Shown piece by piece: positions 62,119-64,000 of a stretch of DNA of 64,000 nucleotides; positions within the stretch are counted from its first letter, which is position 1, and each line of letters begins with the position of its first letter. The translations under genes were made by a program, and so were the position numbers. The stretch spans positions 682,001 to 746,000 of the forward strand of contig CAUVYA020000002.1 of NCBI GenBank assembly GCA_963556045.3, written 5' to 3'. The notes under the pieces are model-generated. The model saw only the letters and a list, made by a program, of their open reading frames with translations, was not told where the DNA came from and made no database searches. The stretch is from UBA4781 sp963556045. GTDB taxonomy: Bacteria; Chloroflexota; Anaerolineae; Anaerolineales; Anaerolineaceae.

Positions 62119-63926
62119 AGCTAAAAACAGATGGGCGTTTTAACTTGATCGGTGCGATTGGAACCTTCGTATGTTTGTTAATGGTCTTCCAACTGTTCAA
62201 CATTCAGAACAGCAATGAATACATAGCGCTTAGTGAATGGGCTGACGAACAATTTACCTATGAGAAGAAGACTGTTTATCCGGAGAGAGGAAATATCTAC
62301 GATCGATGGGGACATCTGCTGGCAGGGAACGAAGAAGTGTATGAGGTTGGTGTTCTATTACAGTATGTGATGAATCCTACCAGCATCGCTGATACTCTCT
62401 CGGTCATTCCCGAAGTGGATTATGAAGCAGCGCTCGGGACTGCCTCGCTGGATTATGGGAATGGAAAAAATATCTATGGTATCATCGCTGATTTTCTTCC
62501 CGGTGGTGTTGTGGATGCTCTGTCGAAGATCAAGGATGAATACGAGACGCTTAATCCTGGTGGGGAGGATCCAGACCAACCCAGCTTGCGGGGTATGGTC
62601 TGGTATCCCCATTTAAAACGCGCTTACCCTGAAAACACCCTGGCATCGAATATCCTCGGATTCTATAAATTTCGCGATCGGAAAAACGGAGAGGGCTTTT
62701 ACGGAGTGGAAGAATACTACAATGATATCCTCTCAGGTCCACCTGTCACGATAGAGATCCCCCTTGATCCGTACATGATCGAAGAAACCCCTACCCTGCC
62801 ATCTGGCGACAGCCTTGTCTTGACCATTGACCGAGAAATCCAGGCAATGGTAGAAGAAAAACTGGATCAGGCAGTTGAGGATTTTAAAGCGAAATCAGGA
62901 ACGATCATTGTGATGAATCCAACCAATGGAGAGATACTGGCTATGGCAAGTCAGCCACGCATCAACCTTAACCAGTACTGGGTTTATGAAGAAGAACTGG
63001 AGGATACCACTCCTTTTAATATGGCAATCTCCGAAACATACGAACCCGGATCCGTTTTTAAGGTGCTTACTATGGCTGCCGCCATCGATTCTGGTGAAGT
63101 GGATGAAAAAAGTGAATTCGATATTGGTCCCTATTTTGAATACTACGGCAGTTATATCTATAACTGGAACCGTAAAGGGTGGGGAAAACAGGATATTCTG
63201 GGATGTATGCAGCATTCTCTGAATGTGTGCCTCTCCATGATCGCCACGGATATGGGAGCGGAGGAATTTTATTCTTATATGCAGGCTTTTGGGATCGGGC
63301 GCCGCACCAACATCGATCTGGGCGGTGAAGAGATCTGGCCGCTGAGTATGCCGGGTGACAATGACTGGTATCCCATCAACCTGGCGACCAATGCCTTTGG
63401 GCAGGGTGTTGCAATTACTCCCATCCAATTGGCTACTGCCATTTCAGCCATCGCCAATGACGGCAAGATGATGAAACCGCATGTGGTAAAAGCGATCATT
63501 GAAAATGGTGAGATCTACGAAACCACTCCCCAGGTTCTCAGCGTGCCGGTCAGTGAAAAAACAGCGAATACTCTCAACCTGCTGCTGGCTGAATCTCTGG
63601 AAGGTGGAGAGGGTTCACTTGCCTTAGTAGATGGTTATCGCATTGCAGGAAAAACCGGCACCGCTGAAGTACCCGTTGAAGGCGAATATGATGAAAGTTT
63701 GTCTAATGCTTCCTTCGTCGGTTGGGGTCCGGTAGATGATCCCCAGTTTCTGGTTTATATCTGGATTGAAGAACCAGATCCAGAGATTGGATATTGGGGC
63801 TCGTACGTTGCAGCACCTGTTTTTCGTGATATTGTAGAGGAATTGGTTGTGATGCTTGACATCCCGCCAGATTCTGTACGGCAGTCGCTTTTTGCGGAAG
63901 GGAGTGGCAATGATCAAATTAATTGA
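62115..63926 (+). CDS. ftsI: Division-specific penicillin-binding protein (FtsI)
   Basis: Cross-links septal peptidoglycan. The 603 residues have one N-terminal membrane anchor (about 11-30), a PBP dimerisation domain, and a transpeptidase domain with SxxK as EPGSVFKVL, SxN in QHSLNVCLSM and KTG in IAGKTGTAE. Fourth gene of the cluster; the next gene starts inside its last codons. Confidence 0.93.
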   Translation: MKLKTDGRFNLIGAIGTFVCLLMVFQLFNIQNSNEYIALSEWADEQFTYEKKTVYPERGNIYDRWGHLLAGNEEVYEVGVLLQYVMNPTSIADTLSVIPEVDYEAALGTASLDYGNGKNIYGIIADFLPGGVVDALSKIKDEYETLNPGGEDPDQPSLRGMVWYPHLKRAYPENTLASNILGFYKFRDRKNGEGFYGVEEYYNDILSGPPVTIEIPLDPYMIEETPTLPSGDSLVLTIDREIQAMVEEKLDQAVEDFKAKSGTIIVMNPTNGEILAMASQPRINLNQYWVYEEELEDTTPFNMAISETYEPGSVFKVLTMAAAIDSGEVDEKSEFDIGPYFEYYGSYIYNWNRKGWGKQDILGCMQHSLNVCLSMIATDMGAEEFYSYMQAFGIGRRTNIDLGGEEIWPLSMPGDNDWYPINLATNAFGQGVAITPIQLATAISAIANDGKMMKPHVVKAIIENGEIYETTPQVLSVPVSEKTANTLNLLLAESLEGGEGSLALVDGYRIAGKTGTAEVPVEGEYDESLSNASFVGWGPVDDPQFLVYIWIEEPDPEIGYWGSYVAAPVFRDIVEELVVMLDIPPDSVRQSLFAEGSGNDQIN

Positions 63927-64000
63927 CTTTTTTGATGCTTTTAACATCCGCATAGCGAATGTGAATACGCAAATGCTGGCTGAAGCAACCATTGATTCTC
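63910..64000 (+). CDS. Mur ligase, N-terminal fragment (cut by the window end)
   Basis: The frame begins at an ATG 17 bases before the ftsI stop and reads MIKLIDFFDAFNIRI, then ends ATIDS at the window edge. An IDSR-like motif near residue 30 is typical of MurE and MurF, and such genes follow ftsI in division clusters. Too short to choose between them. GGAGTGG lies before the start. Confidence 0.55.
   Translation, partial: MIKLIDFFDAFNIRIANVNTQMLAEATIDS

Overview
The window reads as a chromosomal segment of a Chloroflexota bacterium, most likely class Anaerolineae. Pointers are a FabL-type enoyl reductase, a mevalonate-pathway decarboxylase of the kind described from Chloroflexi, a zinc-ribbon/LysM surface protein, lipoproteins with Thr/Pro/Ala-rich linkers (one with an NBR1-like Ig domain), and an mraZ-led division/cell-wall cluster. 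This assignment is inferred from gene content; there is no rRNA in the window. I saw no tRNA, rRNA, insertion sequence or CRISPR array.

Layout. 1-9.9 kb: the 3' part of recJ, an L,D-transpeptidase, a 500-bp non-coding compound repeat, hemW, a LysM protein, trxB, a class-III aminotransferase, fabL and a cyclase-family hydrolase. 10-18 kb: an SCP-x-like thiolase, a winged-helix (AlkZ-related) protein, an unusual GH13 enzyme, an NAD-binding reductase, then a three-gene unit of an unknown 427-residue protein, a divergent FtsZ with a changed T7 loop, and a small basic protein. 18-21.2 kb: an AT-rich island with two genes, a ThsB-like TIR protein and a 706-residue PIN-like/coiled-coil/membrane protein, followed by a 39-codon remnant of a DUF4062 protein. 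I judge this the best candidate for an undescribed (anti-phage type) system. 21-31 kb: a mevalonate decarboxylase, rseP, a HEAT-repeat protein, acyP, and the opposing pth-mfd-uvrB repair operon.

31-49 kb: small envelope proteins, a frameshifted nnr, a membrane spermidine-synthase-like protein with a Lit-like protein, a lone sugar-ABC ATPase, a class-V aminotransferase, a heterodimeric ABC exporter with one degenerate ATP site, an NBR1-type lipoprotein, a variant PFK, a nitrilase, an rpsU-carD-rpmI operon, a lipoprotein and an MFS transporter broken by two frameshifts. 49-59 kb: surface-polysaccharide genes, with rmlC-B-A-D and a Wzm/Wzt exporter on one strand and a glycosyltransferase, a WecA/TagO-like enzyme and a GT-C membrane protein on the other. 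59.3-64 kb: a lipoprotein, then mraZ-rsmH-ftsL-ftsI and the start of a Mur ligase, preceded by a textbook MraZ operator.

How it fits together. Most genes serve envelope and division functions (peptidoglycan, polysaccharide export, lipoproteins, two division loci) or DNA repair. Many promoters have a TATAAT element very close to the start codon, several so close that the mRNA would be leaderless. Three single-base lesions, all loss of one G from a G run, break nnr and the MFS gene; they are either real decay or systematic sequencing error.
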